A DNA stretch of 64,000 nt, taken from Hypnocyclicus thermotrophus. Lineage in GTDB: Bacteria; Fusobacteriota; Fusobacteriia; Fusobacteriales; Fusobacteriaceae. Location of the stretch: the NCBI RefSeq assembly GCF_004365575.1, contig NZ_SOBG01000002.1, positions 130,312 to 194,311 on the forward strand, given 5' to 3'. Numbering within the stretch: the first letter of the stretch is position 1; each line of letters opens with the position of its first letter. The position numbers and the translations under genes are program-made. This document shows, one piece after another, positions 63,016 to 64,000 of the stretch. A model generated the notes under the pieces. It worked only from the letters and a program-made list of their open reading frames with translations, was not told the origin of the DNA and searched no databases.

Positions 63016-64000
63016 TTTTAATAATGCTTTTCTACTTACATTTATTTTTCCTTTTTCAGTACTTATAACTTTTACTTCTATTTCATCGCCAACTTTTAAT
63101 ACGTCCTCAACTTTTTCAGTTCTTTCATTAGCTATTTCTGATATATGAAGTAACCCTTCTTTTCCAGGTAAAAGTTCTATAAAAGCACCAAATTTCATTA
63201 ATTTTGTTACTTTACCAATATATATTTCATCTACTTTTATTTCTTTTACTAAATTATTAATAAGTTTAATTGTTTTTTCTAACATATCCCCATCATTTGT
63301 AAAAATAGAAACTCTTCCATTATCTTCAATATCTATTTTTGCACCAGTTTCATCAATAATAGCTTTAATATTTTTTCCAGCTGGTCCTATTAATAAAGAT
63401 ATTTTTTCTGGATTAATATTTAAAGTATGAATTCTAGGAGCATATTTTGATATTTCATTAGGTTCTGAAATAGTATTTTCCATTTTTTCAAGTATAAATA
63501 ATCTAGCATCTAAAGCTTGTTTTAAAGCAATTTCCATAATTTCTTTTGTAATACCTTCTATTTTTATATCCATTTGAAGAGCTGTGATACCTTTTTTTGT
63601 ACCAGCAACTTTAAAATCCATATCTCCTAAATGATCTTCTAATCCCATAATATCAGTAAGAACTATATAATCATCATCTTCTTTAATAAGTCCCATAGCA
63701 ATACCGGCTACATGAGATTTTATAGGTACACCAGCAGACATTAATGCCAAAGAACCGGCACAAATACTTGCTTGAGATGATGAACCATTTGATTCTGTTA
63801 TATCAGAGACTACTCTTATTGTATAAGGAAAATCATTTTCTGAAGGGATAACATATTTTAATGCTCTTTCAGCTAAAGAACCGTGTCCTAATTCTCTTCT
63901 TCCAAGAGCTCTCATAAATCCAGTTTCACCAACAGAATATGGTGGGAAATTATAGTGTAAAAAGAATTTTTTATATGATTCTCCTTCTATTGAGTCAACT
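63010..64000 (-). CDS. pnp: Polyribonucleotide nucleotidyltransferase, C-terminal half, partial
   Basis: The last 329 residues of PNPase; the frame continues beyond the right edge (residues such as [20 protein letters not shown] lie upstream of the first Met in the window). Phosphorolytic 3'-5' RNA degradation and part of the degradosome. Visible: second RNase PH domain with catalytic loop [19 protein letters not shown] and the Asp pair in [12 protein letters not shown] domain with [11 protein letters not shown], and an S1 domain ending RKALLKK. TAG stop at 63012-63010. Confidence 0.96.
   Translation of the reverse strand, partial: VDSIEGESYKKFFLHYNFPPYSVGETGFMRALGRRELGHGSLAERALKYVIPSENDFPYTIRVVSDITESNGSSSQASICAGSLALMSAGVPIKSHVAGIAMGLIKEDDDYIVLTDIMGLEDHLGDMDFKVAGTKKGITALQMDIKIEGITKEIMEIALKQALDARLFILEKMENTISEPNEISKYAPRIHTLNINPEKISLLIGPAGKNIKAIIDETGAKIDIEDNGRVSIFTNDGDMLEKTIKLINNLVKEIKVDEIYIGKVTKLMKFGAFIELLPGKEGLLHISEIANERTEKVEDVLKVGDEIEVKVISTEKGKINVSRKALLKK

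Noticed and set aside
1-64000. tRNA, rRNA, CRISPR array, insertion sequence or prophage
   Set aside because: No T-loop-like motifs with cloverleaf potential, no regular spaced repeats and no transposase or phage genes were found on reading both strands.

Overview
This is a 64 kb window of a very AT-rich, gene-dense bacterial chromosome. It carries a Gram-negative lipid A pathway (lpxC, fabZ, lpxA, lpxI, lpxB, lpxK), a two-domain patatin/outer-membrane phospholipase of the FplA type, a [FeFe]-hydrogenase maturase gene (hydG), an anaerobic ribonucleotide reductase and Gram-positive-like regulation (a SAM-I riboswitch, a PgpH-type c-di-AMP phosphodiesterase). That mix points to an anaerobic member of the Fusobacteriota. 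Genus cannot be settled from the sequence alone. Standard code is used (TGA is a stop). I see no insertion sequence, prophage, CRISPR array, rRNA or tRNA.

Layout. 1-4.0 kb: tail of a BatC-like gene, batD and an FplA-like phospholipase. 4.0-10.5 kb: a small sigma factor on the minus strand, then ruvC, a giant double-kinase hybrid histidine kinase, trmL and a lytic transglycosylase on the plus strand. 10.5-13.7 kb: a TM1266-family regulator, hydG behind a leader with a terminator, and aspA. 13.8-22.1 kb (minus): malic enzyme, fumarase beta subunit and a HAD phosphatase; nrdD with a fused redoxin domain; pgpH-ybeY-dgkA/PAP2. 22.2-29.9 kb (minus): a full trp operon in the order E-(extra amidotransferase)-G-D-C-F-B-A, preceded by a leader peptide with two Trp codons and a terminator/antiterminator. 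29.9-34.1 kb: marR and a macro-like gene, SAM-I riboswitch plus metK, and thrC. 34.4-41.9 kb: an apparent operon pcrA-lpxC-fabZ-lpxA-lpxI-lpxB-rph-rdgB. 42-54.8 kb: hslU-smc-ABC ATPase, then lpxK, two poorly known genes, a PTS IIA protein, nadD, a cupin, and a BioG/BioH-like esterase with bioC. 54.9-64 kb: a MATE exporter, an HD-GYP sensor, glgP, and the minus-strand group pnp-rimO-pgsA-yggT, with pnp running off the window end.

How the genes fit together. Aspartate ammonia-lyase, fumarase and malic enzyme lie around one bidirectional terminator and could in principle connect aspartate, fumarate, malate and pyruvate. hydG and aspA share a transcript, as hydrogenase maturation genes often do in anaerobes. 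Two cyclic-dinucleotide enzymes are present (PgpH for c-di-AMP, HD-GYP for c-di-GMP).

The best leads for new biology are the trp attenuator (29637-29820), whose geometry explains its own logic; the uncharacterised terminator-bearing leader of hydG; the hybrid kinase whose first histidine site is Asn; the membrane-anchored, zinc-ribbon GH57-like protein that lacks the catalytic Glu (50446-52026) and its unknown neighbour; and the nrdD upstream region, where two NrdR-like boxes are also the arms of the upstream gene's terminator.
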